Notes under the pieces: model-generated
The model's database searches: none
What the model saw: the letters and a program-made list of their open reading frames with translations, nothing else
What the model was told of the DNA's origin: nothing
NCBI GenBank assembly: GCA_002402825.1
Contig: DHGP01000015.1
Coordinates: 1 to 64,000, forward strand
Origin: Firmicutes bacterium UBA4795
Lineage (GTDB): Bacteria; Bacillota; Desulfotomaculia; Desulfotomaculales; Nap2-2B
Direction of reading: 5' to 3'
DNA length: 64,000 bases
Program-made: the position numbers and the translations under genes
Shown here: piece by piece, positions 38,188 through 47,708 of the stretch
How the letters are laid out: every line of letters starts with the position of its first letter
How positions within the stretch are numbered: position 1 is the first letter of the stretch

Positions 38188-41100
38188 CTATATTTCCTTG
38201 GTATTTACTTGACTTAAACTTTGCCATATTTCCTTTTCGGAAGGTGAAGGCAAAAGGCGAAAATTATTTTCCGGCAAAAGAGGATCAAATTTGCATATAG
38301 CTTTAAACTGACAATAACGACAAGACGCGAACTTTTGTCCCCGGTATGGCTTTATGGCCACCACTCCAGCCATAATTTCTTCTCCTGCCGCCTTTAGGAT
38401 TCGGTGCAGGTGCTGCCGTAAAATGGCAAATTGTGAGGTGCTGATTACCGAGGAATTGGAGGTAAAACAGCCATCTTTCTTAAAAGCTACTGGTAGCAAA
38501 TCAGGGCTGGTAAATACTAGATTATCCATTAAGGATATTATTTCAGGATCAGCTAAAAGTAAACCTTTCATTTTTAATTTTTTAAGTACTTCTTTGGCCA
38601 CCAAATCAGGGGCAAGAGGGCCGTGGCTGACAATTAATGGGTTTTGAAGGGTAAAATAAAGCATACCAGCTGCCAACGCATCACTACCAATCAAATCAGG
38701 AGCATAGTTTAAAACTAAATCTAAATAAGCCAGTAACTGTAGTTTAAGCCCGTAAAATATTTCGTTTAAGTTTAATTCTACCGTACCAGATTTATAGTCA
38801 ATTATCCTTAAGTAATTGCCTTTAGAAGAGATGATTAAGTCAACCCGGTCGATTCGGCCAGAGAGTTCTAACCAATTATCTTCCTTTAGCTTTAAGCGCA
38901 GCGGAGGGAGGTTTCCTTTTGGTCCAAAAGCAAGCTCCAGCCCTACCAGGGAAAATTTACCCCGTCGGGCGTGTTCGGTTAAAATGTTTGTGGCGCAACC
39001 AACCGTTTTTATTAACTTTTGGGTAAGATACCTGTAACCTGGCCTGCTAAGCAAAATTTCGTTACGTAACTGAGGAGCTAATGTTTCTACCACCTCAGCG
39101 GTCAGAAGGGCGCATTCTTTTGGTTTTAAGTCTGACCAATTGATTTTTTTGGCCAGTACCCGGGTATGAAATTCTTTTAAGACTGCATGATAAAATTCCC
39201 CTAAATCAGGCCCCGTTAATTTATACTGGGCCCTTTCTTTTAACCCTAACCCATAAGTTAAAAAATAAGCAAAGGGGCAGGAGTAAAATTTTTCTATTTT
39301 TGAAACACTCGCCTTTATCGGATTACCGTAAAGAGAGCGACTAAGCTTTACCGGTAAGGGTGGTTCTTGATTTATATAAAATAAACTGCTTAATACCTGT
39401 TTACATCTTTCCCGCCATTTTTCCTGACTTAACAGCCAGGAGTAAGTTCCCCACCAGACAGGATTTATGTTTTTGCCTGCTTTCACCATCCTTAAGCGTG
39501 AGGTTAAATAAGCCAGGCTACGGGCAGGACGGGTAATGAATTCTTCTTCGTTTAATCCGTCTGGTTCCTCAGCCCAAAACTCTTCCTTCAAGTGAGGAAA
39601 GATTTCTTTAAGCCGGGAAACCACAATTGAAGGCGTTGCTGCTCGTCCTTCGTTATCGGCCAGGACATAACTGACCCTTAAAAATTCTGTGCTCCGGGTA
39701 AGGGCAGTATAAACAAGAAACTGCTCCAGGTACAAGCGTTGCTTTTCCCCTGGAAAAAAGGTAAGCCCTGCTTGTTCTAAGAACTTTTCTTCCGCCTCGG
39801 TAAATAAACCATTTCGTAAGCTGCGGGCCGGCAAAACACCGTCATTAACCCCTAAAACAAAGGCTGCCCTTACGTTAGGGTTTCGCGACCGCTCCAAAGA
39901 AGAAATCAACACTTGATCAAGGCCCGGCGGAATAAGGCCCAATCGTAAATTCTCCAAACCTGCATTTAACATCTGGCTATATTCTTCCAGGGAAATTTTT
40001 TCATTTCCCACGATTTCAACCAGTTGTTCTAAAAGGTCAACCACGTAAGCCCATATCTGGGTATGTTCCGAAGCCTGTTCAAGCTTCCCTAGAACTAAAG
40101 CTTCGTTTCTCCATGAGCTTAATCGGCCAGGTACATCCAGCGTTATTAAAAGTTTAAACAAAGCCAGGCTAATTTCCTGTCCGTTTTTTGCTTTTTTTAC
40201 TTCTTCTTGAAACAAGCGCAAAGCGTGGGTGGCTTCTTCTTTAATTTGATTAATGGTGGCCAGCGAAGCAGAGGCGGTTTCTTTTTCCGCCTCAAGGTAG
40301 TCTTCCTTTAAAGAATTTTGCAAGTAATGGCGCTGGTAAGTCCAGTCTTTGTTGTTTGTCCAGCGGGTGCCTTTAATCCCATACGTCAGAACATAATTTT
40401 CTAAAAGGTCAATTTGCTCACGGGCCACCGGAATAAAGTCGGTTTTTAAATAACGAAAAACAGCTTCATACGACCAGTTTGTAATTACTATATCGCAGGC
40501 AGCTCTAATTAATTCTACCAGTGGATGGTAATTCACCGGCCTTTTTAAATCAATAAAAAAGGGGATATCGTGATCCGTAAAAATAGTCTTAATTAAGGCG
40601 TAATAATCTTCCAAATTACGTAAAATCACGGCTATATCGCGCCAACGGTAATTTAAATCACGGCATAAACAGGTAATTTCCCGGGCTACTCCTTCTACTT
40701 CAGCACGTTTACTGGCTGCCGCGACAAGTTTTAGCCTGGATGGGGGTAAGTTTAATGGAGGTGCCGCATAATTAAAAAAGTTTTTTTCCAGGTAAGCAAG
40801 ATCAGGGGTGGTAGACCAGCGAGGTGGAACATCTTCATTTAAATTTAAATCTGCTTCTATTAAGGCTCCCGCCTTGGCAGCAATACCCTTTATTTTTTGC
40901 CTTGTTTCCCAAGTGGAATAAAATAAATCATTTTCCTCATGTGGCTGATCATTATCTAAACACAAGGTTACCGTTACCCTTTTTGCTACCAGGAGAACTT
41001 TTTCCAACACGTAATATTCTTGAGGAGTAAAGCCAGTAAAACCATCCACCCAAATTTCAGCCCCCAAAAGAGTAGAAGATTGATGCAGTTGGTCAGCCGC

Positions 41101-41646
41101 AATTTGAAGATAATCATCAGGGTCAAGGTAACGGTTAACCAGGTATTTTTCCATGTCCGCGTATAAAATAGCCAGGTCGTGTAATTTACCCGCCAGCAAT
41201 TCTTGCTTTTCTGCCCTTACGGCTTTAAGGTCAGCAACTAACAGGCGGTTAAGCTTCATTTCCGTCAAAGTCCTGGTTAACATAGCGTAAAAACCCTCCC
41301 TTTTTGTAGCCCGTTGAAATACTTTTAGTTGAGAGGCGCGTTTTTCCAGAAGATTTCGTAAAATCATACATTTGCCCGGTTCGCTAATGTGTTTACGGGT
41401 GGCCCCTCCCGTTTCCTGGAGAACACGCCAGGCCAAACGACGAAAACTTAATACCTGGGCCCGTATGGTACCGCACATAGAAGACGCTGTTAAAAGAGCC
41501 AATTCATTTTGAAAAGTAGCCTGCTCCGGAACCAAAAGGATTAACGGTGACCCTTCAGGGGCTTTGGTTAAAACCCGTTGGATTTCCTTTAAACAAGTAT
41601 ATGTTTTTCCTGTTCCGGCTCTTCCTAAAATAAAGCGCAACCGCAA
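38188..41646 (-). CDS. addB: AddB subunit of the AddAB helicase-nuclease
   Basis: AddB together with AddA resects DNA double-strand breaks and recognises Chi. The 1152-residue protein has an N-terminal Walker A (RFILGRAGTGKTYTCL), a helicase-like body, the C-terminal nuclease motif IIDYKSGTVEL, and four iron-sulfur cysteines (FYSCPFAYF near 790, then ASCRYCQFKAIC near the end). TTG 41646 is chosen because GGAGGGG lies seven bases upstream and the motif follows at once; an ATG at 41736 lies inside mscS. No addA lies next to it, which is unusual. Confidence 0.93.
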   Translation of the reverse strand: MRLRFILGRAGTGKTYTCLKEIQRVLTKAPEGSPLILLVPEQATFQNELALLTASSMCGTIRAQVLSFRRLAWRVLQETGGATRKHISEPGKCMILRNLLEKRASQLKVFQRATKREGFYAMLTRTLTEMKLNRLLVADLKAVRAEKQELLAGKLHDLAILYADMEKYLVNRYLDPDDYLQIAADQLHQSSTLLGAEIWVDGFTGFTPQEYYVLEKVLLVAKRVTVTLCLDNDQPHEENDLFYSTWETRQKIKGIAAKAGALIEADLNLNEDVPPRWSTTPDLAYLEKNFFNYAAPPLNLPPSRLKLVAAASKRAEVEGVAREITCLCRDLNYRWRDIAVILRNLEDYYALIKTIFTDHDIPFFIDLKRPVNYHPLVELIRAACDIVITNWSYEAVFRYLKTDFIPVAREQIDLLENYVLTYGIKGTRWTNNKDWTYQRHYLQNSLKEDYLEAEKETASASLATINQIKEEATHALRLFQEEVKKAKNGQEISLALFKLLITLDVPGRLSSWRNEALVLGKLEQASEHTQIWAYVVDLLEQLVEIVGNEKISLEEYSQMLNAGLENLRLGLIPPGLDQVLISSLERSRNPNVRAAFVLGVNDGVLPARSLRNGLFTEAEEKFLEQAGLTFFPGEKQRLYLEQFLVYTALTRSTEFLRVSYVLADNEGRAATPSIVVSRLKEIFPHLKEEFWAEEPDGLNEEEFITRPARSLAYLTSRLRMVKAGKNINPVWWGTYSWLLSQEKWRERCKQVLSSLFYINQEPPLPVKLSRSLYGNPIKASVSKIEKFYSCPFAYFLTYGLGLKERAQYKLTGPDLGEFYHAVLKEFHTRVLAKKINWSDLKPKECALLTAEVVETLAPQLRNEILLSRPGYRYLTQKLIKTVGCATNILTEHARRGKFSLVGLELAFGPKGNLPPLRLKLKEDNWLELSGRIDRVDLIISSKGNYLRIIDYKSGTVELNLNEIFYGLKLQLLAYLDLVLNYAPDLIGSDALAAGMLYFTLQNPLIVSHGPLAPDLVAKEVLKKLKMKGLLLADPEIISLMDNLVFTSPDLLPVAFKKDGCFTSNSSVISTSQFAILRQHLHRILKAAGEEIMAGVVAIKPYRGQKFASCRYCQFKAICKFDPLLPENNFRLLPSPSEKEIWQSLSQVNTKEI

Positions 41647-41662
41647 AGATAAGCCCCTCCGT

Positions 41663-42604
41663 TTAGTTATTTTTTTGTCCTGCTCCCCAATATATTGTCC
41701 GGTGAGGGAAAGGTATTTCAATGTTATGCTGGTCAAAGGCTTTTTTAATCCGGCGGCGCAATTCTCTTCCCACTTCCCATTGTTTTAAGGGTTTAGTAGT
41801 AATCATGACTTTAATAATAACCGCCGAATCAGCAAAATTGTCCACCCCTAAAATTTCAATTGGTTCAGTAATATAACCAGCAAACTGAGCATCCTCTTGT
41901 AAATCCTTACCGGTTTGGGCTAATATATCCATTACCCGGTCCAGGTCTTCTTTATATGCCACGGCTACATCAATAACGTAACGTGACCACTCCTTCGTCA
42001 TATTAGAAATAGATTGAATGCTGCCATTAGGTATTATATGGACTGCCCCTTCTAAATCACGCAAGACAATGGTACGCAAATTAATAGTTTCTACTAAGCC
42101 TGATTTATCGCCAATTTTAATTACATCACCAATTCGTACCTGATTTTCTATAATTAAGAATAAACCGCTTATAATATCACGCACTAAAGTTTGGGCTCCA
42201 AAACCAAGCGCTATTCCGCCAATGCCGGTCGCAGTTAAAATAGGGCGAATATCCACGTTAATTTCTTTCAGCAACATTAAACCGGCAATTATAATTACCC
42301 CAACTATGGTAATTTTTCTTAGAATACCGACCAAGGTATCAATTTGCCTTATTCTTTCGTGGGTTTCTTCTTCTACTCTTTTTTTCAAGTTGGCGGCAAA
42401 ACGGTTTATAGCCAGATAAGCTGCCTTAAGGCCAAGATAAGCACCAACAATAATGAAAAGAAAACGAAAAATGGTCGCCGTTGTATTATGAGTAAGATAG
42501 GGCAAAACAGTACCTTGATAGATAAAACCTAAAACCAACAAGGTTCCTCCAAGAATTAGAGCCAGGAATGAATAAAATATATTTTTTATTTTTCCTGTTA
42601 CCAT
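41663..42604 (-). CDS. MscS-family small-conductance mechanosensitive channel
   Basis: A 313-residue MscS homologue that would release solutes on hypoosmotic shock. Three membrane segments are visible (about 12-32, 42-65, 92-110) followed by the pore helix ILTATGIGGIALGFGAQTLV, with its alternating glycine/alanine pattern, the beta domain FLIIENQVRIGDVIKIG and a mixed C-terminal domain. GGAGG precedes ATG 42604. It is one of the YkuT/YnaI-like MscS types. It sits between hflX and addB on one strand. Confidence 0.93.
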   Translation of the reverse strand: MVTGKIKNIFYSFLALILGGTLLVLGFIYQGTVLPYLTHNTTATIFRFLFIIVGAYLGLKAAYLAINRFAANLKKRVEEETHERIRQIDTLVGILRKITIVGVIIIAGLMLLKEINVDIRPILTATGIGGIALGFGAQTLVRDIISGLFLIIENQVRIGDVIKIGDKSGLVETINLRTIVLRDLEGAVHIIPNGSIQSISNMTKEWSRYVIDVAVAYKEDLDRVMDILAQTGKDLQEDAQFAGYITEPIEILGVDNFADSAVIIKVMITTKPLKQWEVGRELRRRIKKAFDQHNIEIPFPHRTIYWGAGQKNN

Positions 42605-42629
42605 AAGCAGTCCTCCATTTAAAAAAACT

Positions 42630-43901
42630 CTACTTTAACCAATCCACAGCTCGCCTGGCCCAGACTTCTTCAAGGTCTATTTTTACCATTGTACCGTCTG
42701 CCCTGTACTCTTCTTTTAACACCTGTCCCTTTTGGTGCAATAAAGAAAGAATATTACCCTTATGATAAGGTACAAAAAGAGTTATACAAACTCTTTTGGC
42801 CGCTAACACGTAAGCAATTAACTCCAGCAACGCTTTTATTCCCTGTCCCGTAAGAGCCGAAATAGCTGCGGTTGGTACGTCCTTATAGGTAAAAAGATTA
42901 TTTTCGATACCCGGCAAGCTTTTTTCCTGGTTCAGTTTATCTATCTTATTATATACTAAAATAGTTGGTTTATCTTGGACACCAAGTGAGGATAAAATAT
43001 CTTCCACTACGGCAATTTGGGCTTGATTATTTGTGGCAGTGGCGTCTACCAAATGTAAAATTAAATCGGCTTCTACCACCTCTTCAAGCGTTGCTCTAAA
43101 AGCAGCCACTAAATGAGGAGGCAAACGATGAATAAAACCTACTGTGTCCGTGAGAAGAATGGTCTCATTATTAGGAAGAATTAACTGTCTAGTGGTCGGA
43201 TCCAGGGTCGCAAAAAGTTTATCTTCCACTAATATTCCAGCCGCTGTTAAGGTATTTAAAAGGGTTGATTTACCAGTGTTTGTATAACCTACTAAAGCCA
43301 CCAAAGGAATAGGAATTTTTTGCCGGGCCCGTCGTAATAAAGTACGGTGGCGCTGAACCTCTTTAAGCTCCCGTTTTAGGATGGCTACCCGTCTATAAAT
43401 ACGTCTCCTGTCCACTTCAAGCTTTGTTTCTCCGGGTCCACGGGTTCCAATTCCCCCTCCCAGTCGGGAAAGTTCTGTACCCAAACCGGTTAAGCGGGGC
43501 AATAAATAATTTAACTGGGCTAATTCAACTTGAATTTTTCCCTCTCTAGTCCGGGCCCTTTGGGCAAAAATATCCAAAATAAGCTGGACTCGATCAATCA
43601 CCCGGACTTGCGTGACATCTTCTAAATTTTTCTTCTGGGCCGGGGAAAGCTCCTGGCTAAAAATTAAAAGATCCGCTTTTAACTCACGACATAAGAGGGC
43701 AATTTCCTGAACTTTGCCTTGGCCTAAAAAAGTAGCCGGGTGTGGCTTTATTTGTTTTTGTACTGCTTTTCCAATGACTATCGCTCCTGCACTTTCGGCT
43801 AAACGAGCTAACTCAGCTAAAGATTCTTCTACCGGTCGCCGGTCTTTTGCGGGCAACTCTACCGCCACTATAAAAGCTTTTTCTTCTTCCTTTTTCATCA
43901 T
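42630..43901 (-). CDS. hflX: GTPase HflX
   Basis: HflX is a ribosome-associated GTPase that splits stalled or hibernating ribosomes, for instance after heat stress. The 423-residue protein has the N-terminal HflX domain with PATFLGQGKVQEI, the glycine-rich SRLGGGIGTRGPGETKLE, then the G domain with GYTNTGKSTLLNTL (G1), DTVGFIHRLPPHLV (G3) and VYNKIDKL (G4), and a C-terminal domain. It is complete. The 102-bp gap before it (43902-44003) contains no gene. Confidence 0.96.
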   Translation of the reverse strand: MMKKEEEKAFIVAVELPAKDRRPVEESLAELARLAESAGAIVIGKAVQKQIKPHPATFLGQGKVQEIALLCRELKADLLIFSQELSPAQKKNLEDVTQVRVIDRVQLILDIFAQRARTREGKIQVELAQLNYLLPRLTGLGTELSRLGGGIGTRGPGETKLEVDRRRIYRRVAILKRELKEVQRHRTLLRRARQKIPIPLVALVGYTNTGKSTLLNTLTAAGILVEDKLFATLDPTTRQLILPNNETILLTDTVGFIHRLPPHLVAAFRATLEEVVEADLILHLVDATATNNQAQIAVVEDILSSLGVQDKPTILVYNKIDKLNQEKSLPGIENNLFTYKDVPTAAISALTGQGIKALLELIAYVLAAKRVCITLFVPYHKGNILSLLHQKGQVLKEEYRADGTMVKIDLEEVWARRAVDWLK

Positions 43902-44003
43902 GCCGTATTTCTCCGCATCTTAAAATTTATCAAGCCTAAAGCCTAATTTTAACCCTTATTTAAACGGTCAAGTTATTAAATAACCGTTGAATAACTATTG
44001 TTC

Positions 44004-44465
44004 TTATTGGACATTTAGTTTACTTAAAATAGCCTCTTCCTTCGCGCGCATAATTTGGCGCTCCGCTTCTTCTTGATGGTCATAGCCTAATAAATGCAGC
44101 ACCCCATGTCCAACTAAATAAGCCACTTCCCTCAGCAAACTATGCTTAAATTCTTTACTTTGCTCCCATGCCCGCGGCAAAGAAACAACCACGTCTCCTA
44201 AAAGAATTACCTCTTCTTCGTCGGGCACTTCTTCGCCTTCTTGCATAACAAAGGACAGGACGTCGGTAGGATTATTCTGATTACGGTACTGGTAATTTAA
44301 ACGCTGGATGTAAGCATCATCTACAAAAACTACGCTTATTTCTACTTCCCGGTCAAAACTTTTTTCAGCTAGACCCAGCGCCTCTATGGCTGCTTTTTCG
44401 GCCATTTTTGTTAGTTCCTCACTTACTGGCACTTCTTTTTGTAGATTGCTTACCAGTACGGCCAT
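44004..44465 (-). CDS. ybeY: Endoribonuclease YbeY (16S rRNA 3' maturation)
   Basis: YbeY is a zinc endoribonuclease involved in 16S rRNA 3' maturation and ribosome quality control. The 153-residue protein shows LNYQYRNQNNPTDVLSF and the metal motif HGVLHLLGYDHQEEAE (H-X3-H-X5-H). It overlaps the 3' end of pgpH by 47 bases, showing tight coupling within the phoH-pgpH-ybeY cluster typical of Firmicutes. The next genes there (dgkA, era) are not present downstream; hflX follows. Confidence 0.96.
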   Translation of the reverse strand: MAVLVSNLQKEVPVSEELTKMAEKAAIEALGLAEKSFDREVEISVVFVDDAYIQRLNYQYRNQNNPTDVLSFVMQEGEEVPDEEEVILLGDVVVSLPRAWEQSKEFKHSLLREVAYLVGHGVLHLLGYDHQEEAERQIMRAKEEAILSKLNVQ

Positions 44466-46665
44466 TTTTTATCCTTTTTCTCCTTTCCCCTTCTTTGACT
44501 TCTTTGTTTTCTTTAATTTCTTTGCTTAAATCAGGGTATTCCACGCGGGTATGAAAGATGCCATTTAATACCTGAGCAAATGCTCCGGCAATACGGTCTA
44601 AATCTTTAAAAGTAAGATCACATTCATCTAATTGACCGTCTAAAAGTTTTTCTTTTATTGTCTTGCGTACTATTCCCTCAATTCTTCCTGGAGTTTGGTT
44701 TGAAAGCGAACGCACCGCTGCCTCAACTACATCTGCCAGCATAATAATAGCTGTTTCTTTAGTTTGTGGCTTAGGTCCTTCGTAGCGAAATTCAATTTCT
44801 TTAATATTCTCCTTGTCTTTTTGACCGTTTTCCAGGGCCTTATGGTAAAAAAAGGTACATAAGCCGCTACCGTGATGTTGCTCAATAATTTTAATAATAA
44901 CTGCAGGTAATTTGTTTTCTTTAGCCATTTCTATGCCATCTTTCACGTGCGAAGTTACAATTAAAGTGCTTAAAAAAGGGGTAATTTTGTCGTGAGGATT
45001 ATTTTTGGCTATTTGGTTTTCAATAAAAAAGTAAGGTCTTTTTAACTTCCCGATGTCGTGATAATATGCACCCACCCTGGCCAGTAGACCATCTGCTTCC
45101 ACTTCATCAGCAGCCGCTTCAGCCAGGTTGCCTACGATAAGACTGTGATAGTAAGTCCCTGGAGCCTCTGTTAGCAAACGCTTTAAAAGGGGATTGTTAG
45201 GATGAGAAAGCTCCAGCAAACGAACAGCTGAAGTAATCCCAAAAATACCTTCCAGGTAAGGTAAAAAACCAATGGTTAAAACAGAAGAAAGAAAACCGTT
45301 AATTAAACCAAAAAGTATACTGGAAGTAAGGATCAAGCTGGCAGAGGCATTGCTTAAAATTCCCATAATACCAATGGTAATCACACCGGCAATACCGGTA
45401 AAAAAACCTGCTTTAACCATATCGCCCCGCTGGCTTAATTTGCTTACCCCATAAATACCGGCCATACTGCTTACCAAGCCCACAAAGCCAAACCTGACTT
45501 GACCATCAGTCATAATAACCAGCAAAAAGCTCATTATGGTCGCTACCAGTACAGCCAAACGGGAATCCAGCAAAACGGCTATTAACATTCCTGCGGCAGC
45601 CAAAGGAGCCATATAGCCAAATAAAGCGCCTAGTTCCGGCCATTGGGCAATATTACTGGACACAATAGCTTTGGTCACCGCCAGGACCATAACCACAATA
45701 ATTCCAATTAAATAAAGATACCCGGCGCGGTTAAAAATTTTCCGGTTTTGCTGGTAAAGATAAATTAAAACAACAAGCATTAAAATAATTACCAAGAGAG
45801 CACTGCCAATAATTGTTCGCCAGGGAACTAAAGTTTTAGCCAGCCCTAGGGCATTTAATTTGGCTAAGGTTTCTGGTTGAACTATTTCCCCGGCCCCAAT
45901 AATTTTTTCTCCCCGCCGTACAATCACCTGTTGAGGAGGCACTGCCGCCATAGCTGCTTCCCTTAAAAGACGTGTTTTCTCAGCGTTAAAAATAGCGTTA
46001 GGACGGAAGTAATTATTTACCAGGCCATAAGCTAATTCTTGGCATGATTTACTTACCGAAAAGTGTTCTATTTTGTTAAAAAGGTCTCTTTTAAACTTAG
46101 CCATATTTTCTGGCGTAATTTCTTCTGTTTCCATAGTTTGAGCTACTATCCGGTTGATTTCCTTTTCTAACTTGTTTAATTCTTCTAAGGAGGGTTTGGC
46201 CAAGGCAATATACGTTTCTTGAGAAAGAGAAAAATCTAAAGCATCTTGTAAAGCATTAATTTTTGAAGTTAAATTAGTTTTTTTATCTTCTTGGATTTCC
46301 CGAATTGAAGCTATAGCCTTGCTTATATCTTTTTGTACGGCCACACTTGCCTCATAGCTATGATCATATTGATTATTTATTGCCTTGGCGGCTTCTTCTC
46401 GTAGTTTTTTTGTTTTTTCTTTATCCTCAAAAATAACAGTATGCGGGGCGAAAATATCCCGGGGAGATACCTCTCCCTCTTTTAACATTATTCTATGTTG
46501 CATAAATTCTACCGAAATAAGCATGGTAGTTAAAATAAAAAATAAAAAGGCGGCCGCACTGCGCCGTACCTTTCTTTTTTTAAATAAAACGAAAATAATA
46601 TTAATTGTTTTTTCTTTACCTTTACTTAAGGTGTTTATTACCTTTAATATTTTACGCTTACCCAT
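44419..46665 (-). CDS. pgpH: 7TM-HD phosphohydrolase (PgpH/YqfF), c-di-AMP phosphodiesterase type
   Basis: A 748-residue membrane protein. After a short cytoplasmic start there is a first membrane segment (near 35-52), an extracellular 7TM-HD domain of about 230 residues, then about seven membrane helices between residues 280 and 480, and a C-terminal HD domain with YYHDIGKLKRPYFF followed by EQHHGSGLCTFFYHKAL. In Listeria and Bacillus such proteins degrade c-di-AMP. Position between phoH and ybeY is standard. The C-terminus is lysine/arginine-rich. Confidence 0.94.
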   Translation of the reverse strand: MGKRKILKVINTLSKGKEKTINIIFVLFKKRKVRRSAAAFLFFILTTMLISVEFMQHRIMLKEGEVSPRDIFAPHTVIFEDKEKTKKLREEAAKAINNQYDHSYEASVAVQKDISKAIASIREIQEDKKTNLTSKINALQDALDFSLSQETYIALAKPSLEELNKLEKEINRIVAQTMETEEITPENMAKFKRDLFNKIEHFSVSKSCQELAYGLVNNYFRPNAIFNAEKTRLLREAAMAAVPPQQVIVRRGEKIIGAGEIVQPETLAKLNALGLAKTLVPWRTIIGSALLVIILMLVVLIYLYQQNRKIFNRAGYLYLIGIIVVMVLAVTKAIVSSNIAQWPELGALFGYMAPLAAAGMLIAVLLDSRLAVLVATIMSFLLVIMTDGQVRFGFVGLVSSMAGIYGVSKLSQRGDMVKAGFFTGIAGVITIGIMGILSNASASLILTSSILFGLINGFLSSVLTIGFLPYLEGIFGITSAVRLLELSHPNNPLLKRLLTEAPGTYYHSLIVGNLAEAAADEVEADGLLARVGAYYHDIGKLKRPYFFIENQIAKNNPHDKITPFLSTLIVTSHVKDGIEMAKENKLPAVIIKIIEQHHGSGLCTFFYHKALENGQKDKENIKEIEFRYEGPKPQTKETAIIMLADVVEAAVRSLSNQTPGRIEGIVRKTIKEKLLDGQLDECDLTFKDLDRIAGAFAQVLNGIFHTRVEYPDLSKEIKENKEVKEGERRKRIKNGRTGKQSTKRSASK

Positions 46666-46703
46666 ACTAAAATAAACCTTCTTTAAGCAACACTTTAAAA
46701 TTA

Positions 46704-47660
46704 TTAATTGCCTTCATCATAAGCCTTTATTATATCCTGGACCAAAGGATGTCTTACTACATCTTCACCCGTAAGGTAGTAAAAGATAAGGCCTTTAATT
46801 CCTTTCAAGATTTTCTGGGCGTGGACTAAACCTGAAACTTGTCCCCGGGCTAAATCTATTTGGGTAATATCTCCGGTTATAACGGCTTTAGAACCAAAGC
46901 CTAAGCGGGTAAGAAACATTTTCATTTGTTCTATGGTTGTATTTTGCGCCTCATCTAAAATGATAAAAGCATCATCCAGGGTTCTTCCTCGCATATAGGC
47001 TAAGGGGGCAATTTCAATGGTTTGATGCTCAAGATATTTTTGGGTGTTTTCAACACCTAATACATCGTATAGACTATCATACAAAGGACGTAAATACGGA
47101 TCTACTTTTTCCTGTAAAGCACCCGGCAAAAAACCCAATTTTTCACCTGCTTCTACGGCCGGCCGGGTAAGGACTAAACGATTGATTTCCTTGCTTCGCA
47201 GTGCCTGGATAGCCATTACCACGGCTAAATAAGTCTTTCCTGTCCCGGCTGGACCTATGGCAAAAACAATGTCATGTTTTTGAATAGCCTTTATATAATA
47301 AAGTTGACCAAGGGTCTTTGGTTTAATTTGTTTACCCCGGGAAGTGACATAAACTACTTCGTGAGCTAGGCTAATCAAAGCATCCCTTTTTCCTGTTTGT
47401 ACTGCCTTTATGGTGTAACTTACATCATGTAAGGTTAAACGGTTACCGGCCCGGTAAAAATCAATCAATTGTTTAAAAACCTCTTGGGCCTGAGCAATTT
47501 TTTCTGGTAAACCGGAAATTACTATTTCCCCTCCCCTGGCTACTATCTTTACCCCTAACAGTTTTTCAATTGTATCTAAATGTTCATCATGGCGGCCAAA
47601 AATTTCGGCCGCCGCACTAACATCATCCAAAATAAACTGCCCCGCGGTGCGTAAAGTCAA
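46704..47660 (-). CDS. phoH: PhoH-family ATPase (YbeZ type)
   Basis: A 318-residue PhoH protein. A KH-like N-terminal part is followed by the ATPase domain with DIVFAIGPAGTGKTYLAVV (Walker A), RPAVEAGEKLGFLPG, and AFIILDEAQNTTIEQMKMFL (Walker B), then VITGDITQIDL. It works with YbeY in rRNA and RNA metabolism (inferred from the family). AGGAGG lies 13 bases before TTG 47660, a rather long spacing. It precedes pgpH and ybeY and follows yqfD. Confidence 0.95.
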   Translation of the reverse strand: MTLRTAGQFILDDVSAAAEIFGRHDEHLDTIEKLLGVKIVARGGEIVISGLPEKIAQAQEVFKQLIDFYRAGNRLTLHDVSYTIKAVQTGKRDALISLAHEVVYVTSRGKQIKPKTLGQLYYIKAIQKHDIVFAIGPAGTGKTYLAVVMAIQALRSKEINRLVLTRPAVEAGEKLGFLPGALQEKVDPYLRPLYDSLYDVLGVENTQKYLEHQTIEIAPLAYMRGRTLDDAFIILDEAQNTTIEQMKMFLTRLGFGSKAVITGDITQIDLARGQVSGLVHAQKILKGIKGLIFYYLTGEDVVRHPLVQDIIKAYDEGN

Positions 47661-47708
47661 TTTATCTTATCATCCTCCTAAGTTATTTTTATATTTAAAT
47701 TATTTAAA

